64,000 nt of DNA from Methylobacterium sp. WL1 (GTDB lineage Bacteria; Pseudomonadota; Alphaproteobacteria; Rhizobiales; Beijerinckiaceae), in the NCBI RefSeq assembly GCF_008000895.1, contig NZ_CP042823.1, forward strand, positions 992,001-1,056,000. The letters run 5' to 3'. The notes under the pieces were generated by a model. That model saw nothing but the letters and a program-made list of their open reading frames with translations. It searched no databases and was not told the origin of the DNA. The translations under genes were made by a program, and so were the position numbers. The stretch's first letter is position 1. Every line of letters begins with the position of its first letter. Positions 46,792-56,784 of the stretch are shown one piece after another.

Positions 46792-46885
46792 AAGGGCGTG
46801 ACGCCCTTCGGGATCCCCAACCCGCCGGCATCAGGCGCTGTCGCTCCTGCAGCCCGCGCCGCGCCGCCTCTCCCGTGCGGGAGAG
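46792..46885. repeat. Two palindromic hairpins in the pimF-pimB gap
   Basis: AAGGGCGT/ACGCCCTT (46792-46808, 1-base loop) and CTCTCCCG/CGGGAGAG (46868-46885, 2-base loop) lie in the 250-bp gap. Both have REP-like character; the second wording is widespread in proteobacterial intergenic repeats. They may trim or protect the operon mRNA. Confidence 0.6.
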
Positions 46886-46963
46886 GGGACCCGCGCCGCA
46901 TCCGGCCGATGCTGTGCCAGCATCCGACCTGCACATCCGTGCGGAACCGAAGAGGAATCCGGC

Positions 46964-48148
46964 ATGACCGACGCGGTGATCGTCTCGACCGCCCGCACGC
47001 CGATCGGCAAGGCCCATCGCGGTGCGCTGAACCTCACCCGCGGCGCCGACCTCGCGGCCCACGCGATCCGGGGCGCCCTGGACCGGGCCCGGCTCGAGCC
47101 GGGAGCCGTCGAGGAGGTGGTGCTGGGCTGCGGCTATCCGGAGACCGCCACCGGCGGCAACGTCGCCCGCCACGCCGCCCTGGTGGCGGGGATCCCGGTG
47201 GAATCGGCCGGCGTCACGGTCTCGCGCTTCTGCGCCTCGGGCCTGGAGGCGATCGCCAGCGCCGCCCGCCGGATCATCCTCGATGGCGTTCCAATGGCCG
47301 TGGCCGGCGGGGTCGAGTCGATCAGCCTGGTCCAGCCAAAGGTCCAGCGGGAGCTGACCCGCAACGCCTGGCTGGAGGCGCACCTGCCGGCGATCTACAT
47401 GCCGATGATCGAGACCGCCGACATCGTGGCCGCGCGTTACGGCATCTCCCGGGAGGTGCAGGACGCCTTCGCGGCGGAGAGCCAGCGCCGCACCGCCGCC
47501 GCGCAGGAGCGGGGTCTGTTCGACGACGAGATCGTCCCGATGAGCGCCGTGATGGCGGTGACCGACAAGGCCACCGGCGAGACCCGGGAGGTCGAGACGC
47601 GGCTCACCAAGGACGAGGGCAACCGCCCCGACACGACGCCGGAGGGCCTCGCCAAGCTCAAGCCCGTGCGCGGGGAGGGCGCCTTCATCACGGCCGGCAA
47701 CGCCAGCCAGCTCTCGGACGGGGCCGCCGCCAGCGTGCTGATGTCGGCCGAGGAGGCCGCCCGGCGCGGCCTCACGCCGCTCGGCACCTTCCGGGGCTTC
47801 GCCTCGGCCGGCTGCGGGCCGGACGAGATGGGCATCGGCCCGGTCTTCGCGGTGCCGCGCCTGCTGGAGCGGCAGGGGCTCACGGTCGCCGACATCGACC
47901 TGTGGGAGCTGAACGAGGCCTTCGCGTCCCAGTCGGTCTATTGCCGGGACACGCTCGGGATCGATCCGGACAAGGTCAACGTCAACGGCGGCGCCATCGC
48001 GGTCGGCCATCCGTTCGGCATGTCGGGGGCGCGGCTCGTGGGGCACGCCCTCCTGGAAGGCCGCCGCCGCGGGGCGCGCTACGCCGTGGTGACCATGTGC
48101 GTGGCCGGCGGCCAGGGCTGCGCCGGCCTGTTCGAGATCGGAGGCTGA
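46964..48148 (+). CDS. pimB: Thiolase (acetyl-CoA C-acyltransferase), PimB-like
   Basis: 394 aa. The nucleophilic Cys90 lies in [11 protein letters not shown]. The His of [16 protein letters not shown] and the second Cys in CVAGGQGC complete the active site. It cleaves 3-ketoacyl-CoA with CoA. The start is backed by GAGGAA. It lies 2 bp before the PimC-like gene, so the two are cotranscribed. Confidence 0.9.
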   Translation: MTDAVIVSTARTPIGKAHRGALNLTRGADLAAHAIRGALDRARLEPGAVEEVVLGCGYPETATGGNVARHAALVAGIPVESAGVTVSRFCASGLEAIASAARRIILDGVPMAVAGGVESISLVQPKVQRELTRNAWLEAHLPAIYMPMIETADIVAARYGISREVQDAFAAESQRRTAAAQERGLFDDEIVPMSAVMAVTDKATGETREVETRLTKDEGNRPDTTPEGLAKLKPVRGEGAFITAGNASQLSDGAAASVLMSAEEAARRGLTPLGTFRGFASAGCGPDEMGIGPVFAVPRLLERQGLTVADIDLWELNEAFASQSVYCRDTLGIDPDKVNVNGGAIAVGHPFGMSGARLVGHALLEGRRRGARYAVVTMCVAGGQGCAGLFEIGG

Positions 48149-48150
48149 CG

Positions 48151-49347
48151 ATGGATCTGCGCTTTACGCCGGACGAAATCGCGTTCCGCGACGAGGTCCG
48201 TAGCTTCTGCCGGGAGAAGATCCCGGCTGACATACGAAAGAAGGTCTCGGAGGGGCGCAGCCTCGCCAAGGAGGACATCGTCGCCAGCCAGCGGATCCTC
48301 AACGCCAAGGGCTGGGCGGTGCCGCACTGGCCGCAGGAATGGGGCGGCCGGGATTGGACCCCGATCCAGCGCTACATCTACACCGAGGAGCTGTTCCAGG
48401 CCGCGGTGCCGCTGCCGCAGCAGTTCAACTGCTACATGTTCGGCCCCGTGCTCGCGACCTTCGGCCGGCAGGACCAGAAGGCGCGCTTCCTGCCCCGCGC
48501 GGCCAATCTCGACGATTGGTGGTGCCAGGGCTTCTCCGAGCCCGGCGCCGGCTCGGACCTCGCCTCCCTCAAGACCAAGGCCGTGCGCGACGGCGACCAC
48601 TACGTCGTGGACGGCCAGAAGACCTGGACGACGCTGGGCCAGCACGCCGACTGGATTTTTTGTCTCGTCCGCACCGCCTTCGAGGCCAAGAAGCAGCGCG
48701 GCATCTCCTTCCTCCTGATCGACATGAAGACCCCCGGCATCACCGTGCGGCCGATCCTGACCCTCGAGGGCCGGCACGAGGTCAACGAGGTTTTTTTCGA
48801 TTCCGTGCGCGTTCCCCTCGAGAACCTCGTCGGCGAGGAGAACCGAGGCTGGGATTACGCAAAATTCCTGCTCGCCAACGAGCGCACCGGCATCGCCCGG
48901 ATCGGCCTCACCAAGGAACGCATTCAGCGGATCAAGCGCCTCGCCAAGGAGATGCCGGCAGGCTCCGGGACCATGTGGGACGACCGCGACTTCCGCGGCC
49001 GGGTCGCGGAGGTCGAGGTCGAGTTGAAGGCGCTGGAGATCACCCAGATGCGGGTGGCGGCCAAGCAGGGTCGCGCGGATTCGGTGGAGCCGGATCCGGC
49101 TTCCTCGCTCCTCAAGATCCGCGGCTCGCAGCTCCAGCAGGCGGCGACGGAGTTGCTGGTCGAGCTCGCCGGGCCGTTCGCGCTCGCGGCACCGGCCCGC
49201 GGGGCGGGAGCCAACAACCTGCCCGGCGGCTTCGACTGGGTCGATGCGGCGGCGCCGAGCTACTTCAACAACCGCAAGGTCTCGATCTACGGCGGCTCCA
49301 ACGAGATTCAGCACAACGTCATCGCCAAGGGGATCTTGGGGTTGTGA
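48151..49347 (+). CDS. pimC: Acyl-CoA dehydrogenase, PimC-like (large subunit of pimeloyl-CoA dehydrogenase)
   Basis: 398 aa flavoprotein. DLRFTPDEIAFRDEVRSF opens the helical domain. The FAD region has CQGFSEPGAGSDLASLKTKA and YGGSNEIQHNVIAKGILGL closes the protein. HWPQEWGGRDW and the overall length match PimC. It would work as a heterodimer with the PimD-like protein encoded after a 202-bp gap, desaturating dicarboxylyl-CoA. Confidence 0.85.
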   Translation: MDLRFTPDEIAFRDEVRSFCREKIPADIRKKVSEGRSLAKEDIVASQRILNAKGWAVPHWPQEWGGRDWTPIQRYIYTEELFQAAVPLPQQFNCYMFGPVLATFGRQDQKARFLPRAANLDDWWCQGFSEPGAGSDLASLKTKAVRDGDHYVVDGQKTWTTLGQHADWIFCLVRTAFEAKKQRGISFLLIDMKTPGITVRPILTLEGRHEVNEVFFDSVRVPLENLVGEENRGWDYAKFLLANERTGIARIGLTKERIQRIKRLAKEMPAGSGTMWDDRDFRGRVAEVEVELKALEITQMRVAAKQGRADSVEPDPASSLLKIRGSQLQQAATELLVELAGPFALAAPARGAGANNLPGGFDWVDAAAPSYFNNRKVSIYGGSNEIQHNVIAKGILGL

Positions 49348-49384
49348 GGGCAGGGGGCCCGCAAGCCGCCCGCCGATCCCACCG

Positions 49385-49499
49385 ACCCTCATCCTGAGGT
49401 GCGGCGAAGCCGCCTCGAAGGAGAACTCCAGGGGTCGCGGGGCTGGCTGGAGGGCTCCTTCGAGGCCTCCGCTGCGCTCTGGCACTTCAGGATGAGGGT
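49385..49499. repeat. Nested inverted-repeat element, full copy
   Basis: Outer arms ACCCTCATCCTGA (49385-49397) and TCAGGATGAGGGT (49487-49499) are exact 13-bp inverted repeats. Inner arms CCTCGAAGGAG (49413-49423) and CTCCTTCGAGG (49455-49465) are exact too. It lies between the PimC- and PimD-like genes. A shortened copy lies at 54614-54700. It is most likely a non-autonomous palindromic repeat of the genus or family. Confidence 0.8.
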
Positions 49500-49549
49500 G
49501 TGGGTGGGATGAACGCGGCGCCCGTGACCTTCCGCGAGAGGACACCACC

Positions 49550-50704
49550 ATGGATTTCGACCTGAACGAGGACCAGTCGCTCCTGCGCGACAGCGTCGAG
49601 CGGATGGCGGCGGACCTGTATCCGTCGCTGGAGAGCCGGCAGGCCCGGCTGAAGGCGCCCCTGGGCTTCCCCGAGGCGGGCTGGGCGGCGTTTACCGAAC
49701 TCGGCGTCACCGGCCTGCCCTTCTCCGAGGACGAGGGCGGGCTGGCCGGCGGCCCGGTCGAAACCATGCTGGTCATGGAGGCGGTGGGGCGCAATCTCGT
49801 GGTCGAGCCGCTGTTCGCGAGCCTCGTGCTCGGCGCGACGGCGCTCCGGCTCGGCGGCAGCGCGGCGCAGAAGGAAAAGATCCTGCCCGGCGTGATCGAC
49901 GGCAGCCTGCGGCTTACCCTGGCCCACACCGAGCGCCAGTCACGCTACGACCTCCACGACGTGGCGACCACGGCCCGGCGCTCGGGCGAAAACTTCGTCC
50001 TGAGCGGGGCCAAGAGCGTCGTGCCCAATGCCGACGCGGCCGGGCTGATGGTGGTCTCGGCGCGGGTCTCCGGGGAGCGGCGCGACCCGCACGGGATCGG
50101 CCTGTTCCTGGTGCCGGCGGACGCCCCGGGGGTCGCGATCGAGGCCTACCCGACCCAGGATGGCGGCCGGGCCGCGGAGGTGTCGTTCTCGGACGTCGCG
50201 CTGCCGGCCGACGCTGCGCTCGGCGATCCCGAGGGCGGCCTGCCGCTGCTGGAGCGGGTGGCCGAGCACGGGATCGCGGCGCTCGCCGCCGAGGCGGTCG
50301 GATCGATGGACGCGCTCCACAAGCTCACGGTGGCGTATCTCAAGACCCGCACGCAGTTCGGGGTCAGCGTCGGCTCGTTCCAGGCCCTGCAGCACCGGGC
50401 CGTGGACATGCTGATCCAGCTCGAACAGGCGCGCTCGATGGCCCTCTACGCCGCCATGATGGTGGAGGCGGAGGATCCGGCCGCGCGCGCGGCGGCGCTG
50501 GCGGCCGTGAAGGTGCAGATCAACAAGGCCTGCCGGTTCGTCGGCCAGGAGGCGGTGCAGCTCCACGGCGGCATCGGCATGACGCTCGAATATATCGGCG
50601 CCCACCACTTCAAGCGGCTCGCCATGATCGAATACCAGCTCGGCGATACCGCCCACCACCTGCGCCGGATCACGCAAGGGGAGAACGGCCTGCTGGCGGC
50701 GTGA
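49550..50704 (+). CDS. pimD: Acyl-CoA dehydrogenase, PimD-like (small subunit of pimeloyl-CoA dehydrogenase)
   Basis: 384 aa. The N-terminus (DFDLNEDQSLLRDSVERMAA) and the C-terminal GIGMTLEYIGAHHFKRL are acyl-CoA dehydrogenase motifs. The mid-region is divergent and lacks the usual FAD-binding GSD motif (it has HTERQSRYD instead), as expected of the smaller partner in alpha/beta acyl-CoA dehydrogenases. It completes the pimF-B-C-D order. A pimA ligase is absent nearby. Confidence 0.82.
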   Translation: MDFDLNEDQSLLRDSVERMAADLYPSLESRQARLKAPLGFPEAGWAAFTELGVTGLPFSEDEGGLAGGPVETMLVMEAVGRNLVVEPLFASLVLGATALRLGGSAAQKEKILPGVIDGSLRLTLAHTERQSRYDLHDVATTARRSGENFVLSGAKSVVPNADAAGLMVVSARVSGERRDPHGIGLFLVPADAPGVAIEAYPTQDGGRAAEVSFSDVALPADAALGDPEGGLPLLERVAEHGIAALAAEAVGSMDALHKLTVAYLKTRTQFGVSVGSFQALQHRAVDMLIQLEQARSMALYAAMMVEAEDPAARAAALAAVKVQINKACRFVGQEAVQLHGGIGMTLEYIGAHHFKRLAMIEYQLGDTAHHLRRITQGENGLLAA

Positions 50705-50720
50705 GAAACGGACGTACCCC

Positions 50721-50857
50721 GTCATTCCGGGGCGCCGCAGGGGAGCCTGGACCCGAAGGGGCCGCCCGCGGCGGCAATCGAGAGCCGCCGACAGTGCCGG
50801 GTCCTGCACGAGTCGAGTTTCCGGGTTCCGGGTTCCGCTTCGCGGCCCCGGAATGAC
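50721..50857. repeat. Inverted-repeat element with 13-bp arms
   Basis: GTCATTCCGGGGC (50721-50733) and GCCCCGGAATGAC (50845-50857) are exact complements. Inside is a small tandem CCGGGTT. The wording is like palindromic repeats common in Rhizobiales. It lies after pimD. Confidence 0.75.
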
Positions 50858-50977
50858 CGTGGAGCCAGAGAGGCTCATGCGCTCGAACGTTCCGGCGCGC
50901 GCCACGCCATACACGTACGCCCTCCGCTCATGCCGAGGGGAGGGCGCCGGCCTGGACCGTCTCGGTCGTCTGCGAGA

Positions 50978-51850
50978 TCAGTTGAACAGCGAGCCCACGC
51001 CGCCCTGCACGCGGCCGAGGCCGGCGCGGGCGACGGCGTTGTTGGGTTCGATCACGGCGGCACGCTGGTAATTCTCGAGCGCCTCCTTGCGCTGGCCGGA
51101 CTTCTCGTAGGCGAGGCCGCGATAGGCCCAGGAGGTGGCGTCCTTGTTGTTGACGTTGAGCGCCGCGTTGTAGTCCTCGATCGCCTTCGGGTACTGATTG
51201 GTGGCGATCAGGCTCTGGCCGCGGGCCGCGTACGGCGCGGACACGAACGGGTTGCGGTCGATCGCGGCGTCGAAGTCGGCGATCGCCTGGGTGTCCTGTC
51301 CCTGCTTCTGCCGGACCAGGCCGCGGGCATGGTAGGCCTCGGCCGATTCGGGCATCAGCCGGATCGCGACGTTGAGGTCGGACAGGGCCTGGTCGACGTT
51401 GCCCTGGGCGCGCTCGACGTTGGCGCGGCCGATATAGGCCGGCCCGTAATTCGGGTCGATGCTGATCGCCTTGCTGAAATCCTGCAGCGCGGCGGCGTCG
51501 CGGCCGACCTGGCGCTCGGCCAGCGCGCGGTTGTTGTAGGCCGAACCCGAATTCGGGTCGATCTGGATCGCCTTTGTGAAGTCGGCGATGGCGTCGTTGA
51601 ACTGGCCGGCCCGGGCATAGGCGGCGCCGCGGGTGTTGTAGGCGGCAGCGTCGTTCGGGTTGCGCTGGATCACCTCGGTCAGCGACGCGATGTTGACGTT
51701 GGTGGCGCCGGTGGTGTCGGTCTCCACCACCGCGTATTGCCGCGGGCTGGCGGCACTGCCGACGGTTTCACAGCCCGCAAGGGCCGCGGCCGAGAGCGTG
51801 GCCGCGCCGATCAGCGCGATCTTGTGTGCCAGCCCGTTGCGTACGATCAT
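50978..51850 (-). CDS. TPR-repeat lipoprotein
   Basis: 290 aa. Lipoprotein signal with lipobox LAGC (Cys27). From about residue 55 on are six or seven TPR units with the AYNTRGAAYARAGQFNDAIADF pattern, such as AYNNRALAERQVG and AYHARGLVRQKQG. TPR lipoproteins of this kind are periplasmic scaffolds; a specific role cannot be told. Confidence 0.88.
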   Translation of the reverse strand: MIVRNGLAHKIALIGAATLSAAALAGCETVGSAASPRQYAVVETDTTGATNVNIASLTEVIQRNPNDAAAYNTRGAAYARAGQFNDAIADFTKAIQIDPNSGSAYNNRALAERQVGRDAAALQDFSKAISIDPNYGPAYIGRANVERAQGNVDQALSDLNVAIRLMPESAEAYHARGLVRQKQGQDTQAIADFDAAIDRNPFVSAPYAARGQSLIATNQYPKAIEDYNAALNVNNKDATSWAYRGLAYEKSGQRKEALENYQRAAVIEPNNAVARAGLGRVQGGVGSLFN

Positions 51851-52127
51851 CGCCCCACTCTCCCGGGGCGCGGCCCGCCTTCGCGCGCACCCCGCCCCCG
51901 ATTGTCCTGTCGCCCGGCCCGCGCCGCGCCCCTCGTCTCCGAGGCACCGTCGCGCATCGCGGTGAATGCCGGCTTAAAGGCGCGCGGTTCCGTGACCGCC
52001 CACGATGTGGTGGAAGCGGCGGGATGTGGCGAAGGTATGGCTCGACGGCGCGCAGGCGTCCGGGGGCGGCCTCCGGCACGCGTGCGGCCGGTCCGGTGTG
52101 TTCCCGAAGCCGCAGAACCGGGCTCGA

Positions 52128-53237
52128 TCAGGGGATCGGAACGGATCCCAGCCGGGTGACGTGGCCCATCTTGCGGCCGGGCCGGGCCTCGCCCTTGCCG
52201 TAGAGGTGCAGGTGGGCGCCGGGCTCGGCCAGCAGGCCCGACCAATCGTCGGCCTGGGCGCCGATCAGGTTGCGCATCTCCACCGGCAACCCGCCGATCC
52301 GGGCCGAGTCGCCGAGCGGCCAACCGCACACCGCGCGGACATGCTGGGCGAATTGCGAGGTCGTCGCCCCCTCGATGGTCCAGTGCCCGGAATTGTGGAC
52401 CCGCGGCGCGATCTCGTTGACCACCAGCCGCTCGGCTCCGTCCTGGCGCACCAGGAACATCTCGACGGCGAGCACGCCGACATAGTCCAGCGCATCGGCG
52501 ATCCGCTTGGCGATGTCGAGGGCGGCGCGGGCGGTCTCGGGCGTCAGGCCGGGGGCCGGCACCCGGGTCAGCGCCAGGATGTGGTCGCGGTGCTCGTTCT
52601 CGCACAGGTCGAAGGCCGCGAAGCCGCCGTCACGGCCGCGGGCGGCGACCACCGAGACCTCGCGCTCGAACGGCACGAAGCCCTCCAGGATCAGCGGCGC
52701 GCCGCCGAACTCGGCGAACAGCGCGTTGCGGTCGCCCTCGGCGCGCTCGCGCAGGATGCGCTGGCCCTTGCCGTCGTAGCCGAACCGGCGGGTCTTGAGC
52801 ACCGCCGGAAGGCCGAGCGCCGCGATCGCCCGGTCGAGGTCATCGGGCGTGTCGACCGCCTGGAACGGGGCGGTCGGAATTCCGAGCCGGTTGATGAATT
52901 CCTTTTCGCTGAGGCGATCCTGGGTGGTGGCCAAAGCTTCGGCGTTCGGGTGCAGGGGCGCGTGCCGGGCCAGGATGTCGGCGGTGGCGCGCGGGATGTT
53001 CTCGAACTCGTAGGTCACCGCGTCGACGCTGCGCGCGAAGGCGGCGAGCGCTTGCGGGTCGTCGTAGGCCGCGCAGGTCGTCCGGGCGCAGACGTCGAAG
53101 GCGGGGCTGTCCTGATCGGGCGCGTAGACGTGCACCTTCAGGCCGTAAGCGGCCGCCGCGAGCGCGATCATGCGCCCGAGCTGCCCGCCGCCGACGATGC
53201 CGAGGGTGGAGCCGGGCTTCAGGGGTGTGTCCGTCAC
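52128..53237 (-). CDS. purK: N5-carboxyaminoimidazole ribonucleotide synthase
   Basis: 369 aa ATP-grasp enzyme of purine synthesis, forming N5-CAIR from AIR, bicarbonate and [20 protein letters not shown] opens the protein. [42 protein letters not shown] and [17 protein letters not shown] are all diagnostic. A GTG start at 53237 overlaps the purE stop by 4 bp (GTGA). Confidence 0.95.
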   Translation of the reverse strand: MTDTPLKPGSTLGIVGGGQLGRMIALAAAAYGLKVHVYAPDQDSPAFDVCARTTCAAYDDPQALAAFARSVDAVTYEFENIPRATADILARHAPLHPNAEALATTQDRLSEKEFINRLGIPTAPFQAVDTPDDLDRAIAALGLPAVLKTRRFGYDGKGQRILRERAEGDRNALFAEFGGAPLILEGFVPFEREVSVVAARGRDGGFAAFDLCENEHRDHILALTRVPAPGLTPETARAALDIAKRIADALDYVGVLAVEMFLVRQDGAERLVVNEIAPRVHNSGHWTIEGATTSQFAQHVRAVCGWPLGDSARIGGLPVEMRNLIGAQADDWSGLLAEPGAHLHLYGKGEARPGRKMGHVTRLGSVPIP

Positions 53238-53731
53238 GAATGCGTTTCCGTCACCGGCCGCTCGGCCACCGACGCGGTCTGGGCCGCGCGCCACGCCTCG
53301 AGCCGCTCCGCCAGGCCCGGATCGCCAAGCGCCAGCACCGCGGCCGCCAGCAGCGCCGCGTTGACCGCGCCGGCCCGGCCGATCGCCAGCGTCCCGACGG
53401 GAATGCCGGCCGGCATCTGGACGATCGACAGCAGGCTGTCCTGGCCGGACAGGGCCTTCGATTCCACAGGAACGCCGAAGACCGGCAGGCGGGTCATCGC
53501 GGCCGCCATGCCGGGCAGGTGCGCGGCCCCGCCGGCACCGGCGATCACGACCTTGAACCCGTCCGCCACCGCGCCCTTGGCGAAGGCCACGAGCCGGTCC
53601 GGGGTGCGGTGGGCCGACACGATCCGGGCGTCGTACGGCACCGCGAGCGCATCGAGCGTCTCGGCGGCGTGCCGCATGGTCGCCCAGTCGGACTGACTGC
53701 CCATGATGATCGCGACGGGAGGCGACGCCAT
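53234..53731 (-). CDS. purE: N5-carboxyaminoimidazole ribonucleotide mutase
   Basis: 165 aa, class I PurE, converting N5-CAIR to CAIR, the step after Pur[15 protein letters not shown] gives the substrate loop. VSAHRTPDR has the conserved His. [12 protein letters not shown] and [20 protein letters not shown], then [13 protein letters not shown], complete it. The start at 53731 begins [12 protein letters not shown]. It is coupled to purK. Confidence 0.95.
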   Translation of the reverse strand: MASPPVAIIMGSQSDWATMRHAAETLDALAVPYDARIVSAHRTPDRLVAFAKGAVADGFKVVIAGAGGAAHLPGMAAAMTRLPVFGVPVESKALSGQDSLLSIVQMPAGIPVGTLAIGRAGAVNAALLAAAVLALGDPGLAERLEAWRAAQTASVAERPVTETHS

Positions 53732-53901
53732 CGTATGTCCCGGCAAAAGAGGCCGCTTACAGGCGAGGCGGCCCGGCGGCAAGGCGGCGGGCCAGTGCGT
53801 CCACCGGCATCGGTGGACCGTCCCGGAAGATGGTTTCCGGCTTCCGGTGCGACGCGCTGCGCTCGCTCACCCCGAACCGGCATCCACTTCGGCGGCGCGC
53901 T

Positions 53902-54123
53902 CTAAGCGATGATATCGGGGGTGAGGGCATCCTCGATATGGTAGATCCGGTCGCGCAGGGTCAGCTTGCGCTTCTTCAAGCGCTGGATCTGAAGCTGATC
54001 CCCGGCGACGCTGCGCTCCAGCGCCTCGATGGCGCCGTCGAGGCCCCGGTGCTCCTCGCGCAGACGACTCAGCTCGGCCTCGAGGTCCGACTGCGCGCTC
54101 TCACCCGACTCGTCCGCCATCAT
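53902..54123 (-). CDS. YdcH/DUF465 small coiled protein
   Basis: 73 aa from the tandem ATGs at 54123/54120; an ATG at 54162 would give 86 aa. Helical, charged and coiled-coil-like, with LQIQRLKKRKLTLRDRIYHI near the C-terminus, the core of DUF465. The role is unknown. It is divergent from a second DUF465 gene. Confidence 0.75.
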   Translation of the reverse strand: MMADESGESAQSDLEAELSRLREEHRGLDGAIEALERSVAGDQLQIQRLKKRKLTLRDRIYHIEDALTPDIIA

Positions 54124-54293
54124 CACCCGCGGGATCGAAGACCGTTCCAGATCGAAGAGCATGCGTTACGCCCCGCCGCGGGACAAGCCGGCCGTGCAAG
54201 CATTCGTGAGGCTTGGCCGGAGAAAAGGCTTCGACAGGTGCGGCATCCTGTGCCAGTCTCCATGTGTCGGAACAATGACAGGAGATTCGACTC

Positions 54294-54476
54294 ATGTCGC
54301 TGCAGACGCATTTGAGCCAACTCGCCCGGAAGCACGAAGCCCTCGAGCGCGAGATTCACGAGGCGATCCACAGGCCTTCTGCGAACGACCTCCACATTGC
54401 CGAACTGAAGCGACGGAAACTTCTTCTCAAGGACGAAATCAAAAGGCTGCAAGCCGGCAACGATACGTTGCACTGA
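54294..54476 (+). CDS. YdcH/DUF465 small coiled protein
   Basis: 60 aa, the typical YdcH length. LSQLARKHEALEREIHEAI, then DLHIAELKRRKLLLKDEIKR is the full DUF465 hairpin of two helices. The ATG has AGGAG about nine bases upstream. Divergent from the DUF465 gene at 53902-54123, of which it may be a paralogue. Confidence 0.85.
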   Translation: MSLQTHLSQLARKHEALEREIHEAIHRPSANDLHIAELKRRKLLLKDEIKRLQAGNDTLH

Positions 54477-54515
54477 GCGACGCCTGACTGTCCCACGAAC
54501 ATACTTTCAAGATGA

Positions 54516-54550
54516 GAACCGCCGTATCGGTCCGCCCGGTGCGGCGGTTC
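54516..54550 (+). terminator. Possible terminator hairpin after DUF465 gene
   Basis: GAACCGCCG (54516-54524) pairs with CGGCGGTTC (54542-54550). No U-tract follows directly (TTTT is 13 bases later), so it may be a weak terminator or a 3'-end stabiliser. The rest of the 381-bp gap to the PrpE gene holds the next two elements. Confidence 0.4.
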
Positions 54551-54613
54551 TCTGCACGCGTGTTTTACGCTCTTCCAACCGAGACCCCGTCGCGAGGCGC
54601 CCGCGCCACTGAG

Positions 54614-54700
54614 CCTCGAAGGCGCCCTCCAGATGCAGCCGCGATCCCTGGAACCCTCCTTCGAGGCCTCCGCTTCGGTCCAGAACATCAGAATGATGGG
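54614..54700. repeat. Shortened copy of the 49385-49499 inverted-repeat element
   Basis: CCTCGAAGG (54614-54622) and CCTTCGAGG (54658-54666) match the inner arms of the copy at 49385. The following GCCTCCGCTTCGGTCCAGAA, then CATCAGAATGATGGG are degenerate matches to its right end. The left outer arm is missing. Confidence 0.6.
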
Positions 54701-54810
54701 ACTGGGTAGGAGAAGCCGGCTCTTCGGCTGAGCCCGGTAGCGATCCATAAGCGCGTTATCATCCACTTGGACGACCGCTCGCGCGCGCAAAAAAATCAGA
54801 ATCGGCTAAT

Positions 54811-54833
54811 CTCTCCGGGATGCCGCCGGAGAG
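54811..54833 (+). promoter_or_regulatory. Leader hairpin before PrpE-type gene
   Basis: CTCTCCGG (54811-54818) pairs with CCGGAGAG (54826-54833) around a 7-base loop, 24 bp before the ATG. It follows an AAAAAAA tract (54789-54795). A role in translation or mRNA stability is possible, not shown. Confidence 0.35.
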
Positions 54834-54857
54834 CGGCTCCGAGGACACGCCGCGCCC

Positions 54858-56784
54858 ATGACCACCGCCAGCCTGCCGGGCCGCTATCCCGAGATCTATG
54901 ACGCGGCGCGCCGCGACCCGGAGGCGTTCTGGCGCGAGGCGGCCCGGGCGCTCGACTGGTCGCGCGCGCCCGAGCAGATCTTCGCGCCGGACGCCGGGCC
55001 CTACGGCCGCTGGTTCCCGGACGGGACGCTCAACGCCTGCCACAACGCGGTGGACCGCCACGCCGACGGGGCGCGGGCCGAGCAGGCGGCGATCCTGTAC
55101 GATTCCCCCGTCACCGGCACGAAGCGCAGCATCAGCTACCGGGCCCTGCGCGATTCGGTGGCGACGCTCGCGGCCGTCTTGGCCGATCTCGGCGTCGGCA
55201 AGGGCGACCGGGTGATCCTGTACATGCCGATGGTGCCCGAGGCCCTGTTCGGCATGCTGGCCTGCGCCCGGCTGGGCGCCGTCCACTCGGTGGTGTTCGG
55301 CGGCTTCGCGGCGAACGAATTGGCGGTGCGGATCGAGGATGCGGCCCCGAAGGTGGTGCTGGCGGCCTCCTGCGGCCTGGAGCCGAACCGGGTGGTCGCC
55401 TACAAGCCGCTGCTGGACCTCGCGATCGCCACCTCCCGGCACAAGCCCGACGCCTGCCTGATCCTGCAGCGTCCTCAATGCGCCGCGACGCTCGTCGCGG
55501 GCCGCGACCACGATTGGGCCGAGGCCGTCGCGGCCGCCGAGGCGGCGGGCAAAACGCGCCGCCTGCGTGCCGGTGGCCGCCACCGACCCGCTCTACGTCC
55601 TCTACACCTCCGGGACGACCGGCAAGCCGAAGGGCGTGGTCCGGGATACCGGCGGCTACCTTGTGGCGCTCGCCTGGTCGATGCCGAACCTCTACGGCGT
55701 CCGGCCCGGCGAGACCTATTTCTGCGCCTCCGATATCGGCTGGGTGGTCGGCCATTCCTACATCGTCTACGCGCCGCTGCTGCACGGCTGCACCACGGTC
55801 CTGTACGAGGGCAAGCCGGTAGGCACGCCCGATGCCGGGGCGTTCTGGCGGGTGGTCGCCGAGCACGGCGTAGTCTGTCTGTTCACGGCGCCGACGGCCC
55901 TGCGCGCGATCAAGAAGGAGGATCCGGCCGGGGCGCTGGTGGGCGACTACGACCTGTCCGCCTTCCGCAGCCTGTTCCTGGCCGGGGAGCGGGCCGACCC
56001 GGATTCGGTCGCCTGGGCCGAGCGGGCGCTGGATCGCCCGGTCATCGACCATTGGTGGCAGACCGAGACCGGCTGGCCGATCGCCGGCAACCCGTTGGGC
56101 CTCGGCCTCCTGCCGGTCAAGCACGGCAGCACCTGCGTGCCGATGCCGGGCTACGCGGTCGCGGTCCTGGACGAGGGCGGCAAGCCGGTCCCGCCCGGCA
56201 CGATGGGCACCATCGCGATCCGGCTGCCCCTGCCGCCCGGCTGCCTGCCGACCCTGTGGGGCTCGGACGCCCGGATGCAGTCGAGCTACCTCGCCACCTT
56301 CCCGGGCTACTACGACACCTCGGATGCCGGGGTGATCGACGCCGACGGCTACATCACCGTGCTCGGGCGGACCGACGACATCATCAACGTCGCGGGCCAT
56401 CGCCTGTCCACCGGCGGCATGGAGGCGGTGCTGGCCGGCCACCCCGATGTCGCCGAATGCGCGGTGATCGGCATCCGCGACGCGCTGAAGGGCGAGGTGC
56501 CCTGCGGCTTCGTGGTGCTCAAGGCCCGGGTCGACCGCGCGCCCGAGGACATCGAGCGCGAGTTGGTCGCCAAGGTGCGCGACGAGATCGGGCCCGTGGC
56601 TGCGTTCAAGCTGGCGCTCACCGTGCCGCGCCTGCCGAAAACCCGGTCCGGCAAGATCCTGCGCGCCACCATGAAGCGCATCGCCGACCACGAGCCCTGG
56701 ACGATGCCGGCGACCATCGACGACGCCTCCGTCCTCGACGAGATCGGCGCCAGCCTGAAGGGACGGGGGATCGGCGCGGACTGA
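54858..56784 (+). CDS. prpE: Propionyl-CoA synthetase (PrpE-type acyl-CoA synthetase), frame-disrupted
   Basis: Repaired length 641 aa, normal for PrpE. It activates propionate (and acetate) through an acyl-adenylate. The first 230 residues lie in one frame (YPEIYDAARRDPEAFWREAA, SVVFGGFAANELAVRI). The rest lies in another from about 55555: YTSGTTGKPKGVVRD (P-loop), HWWQTETGWPIAGN, and the catalytic Lys in TRSGKILRATMK. One extra A in the AAAA at 55551-55554 accounts for the break. AIKKEDP supports PrpE over acetyl-CoA synthetase. As written, neither half would be active. Confidence 0.85.
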
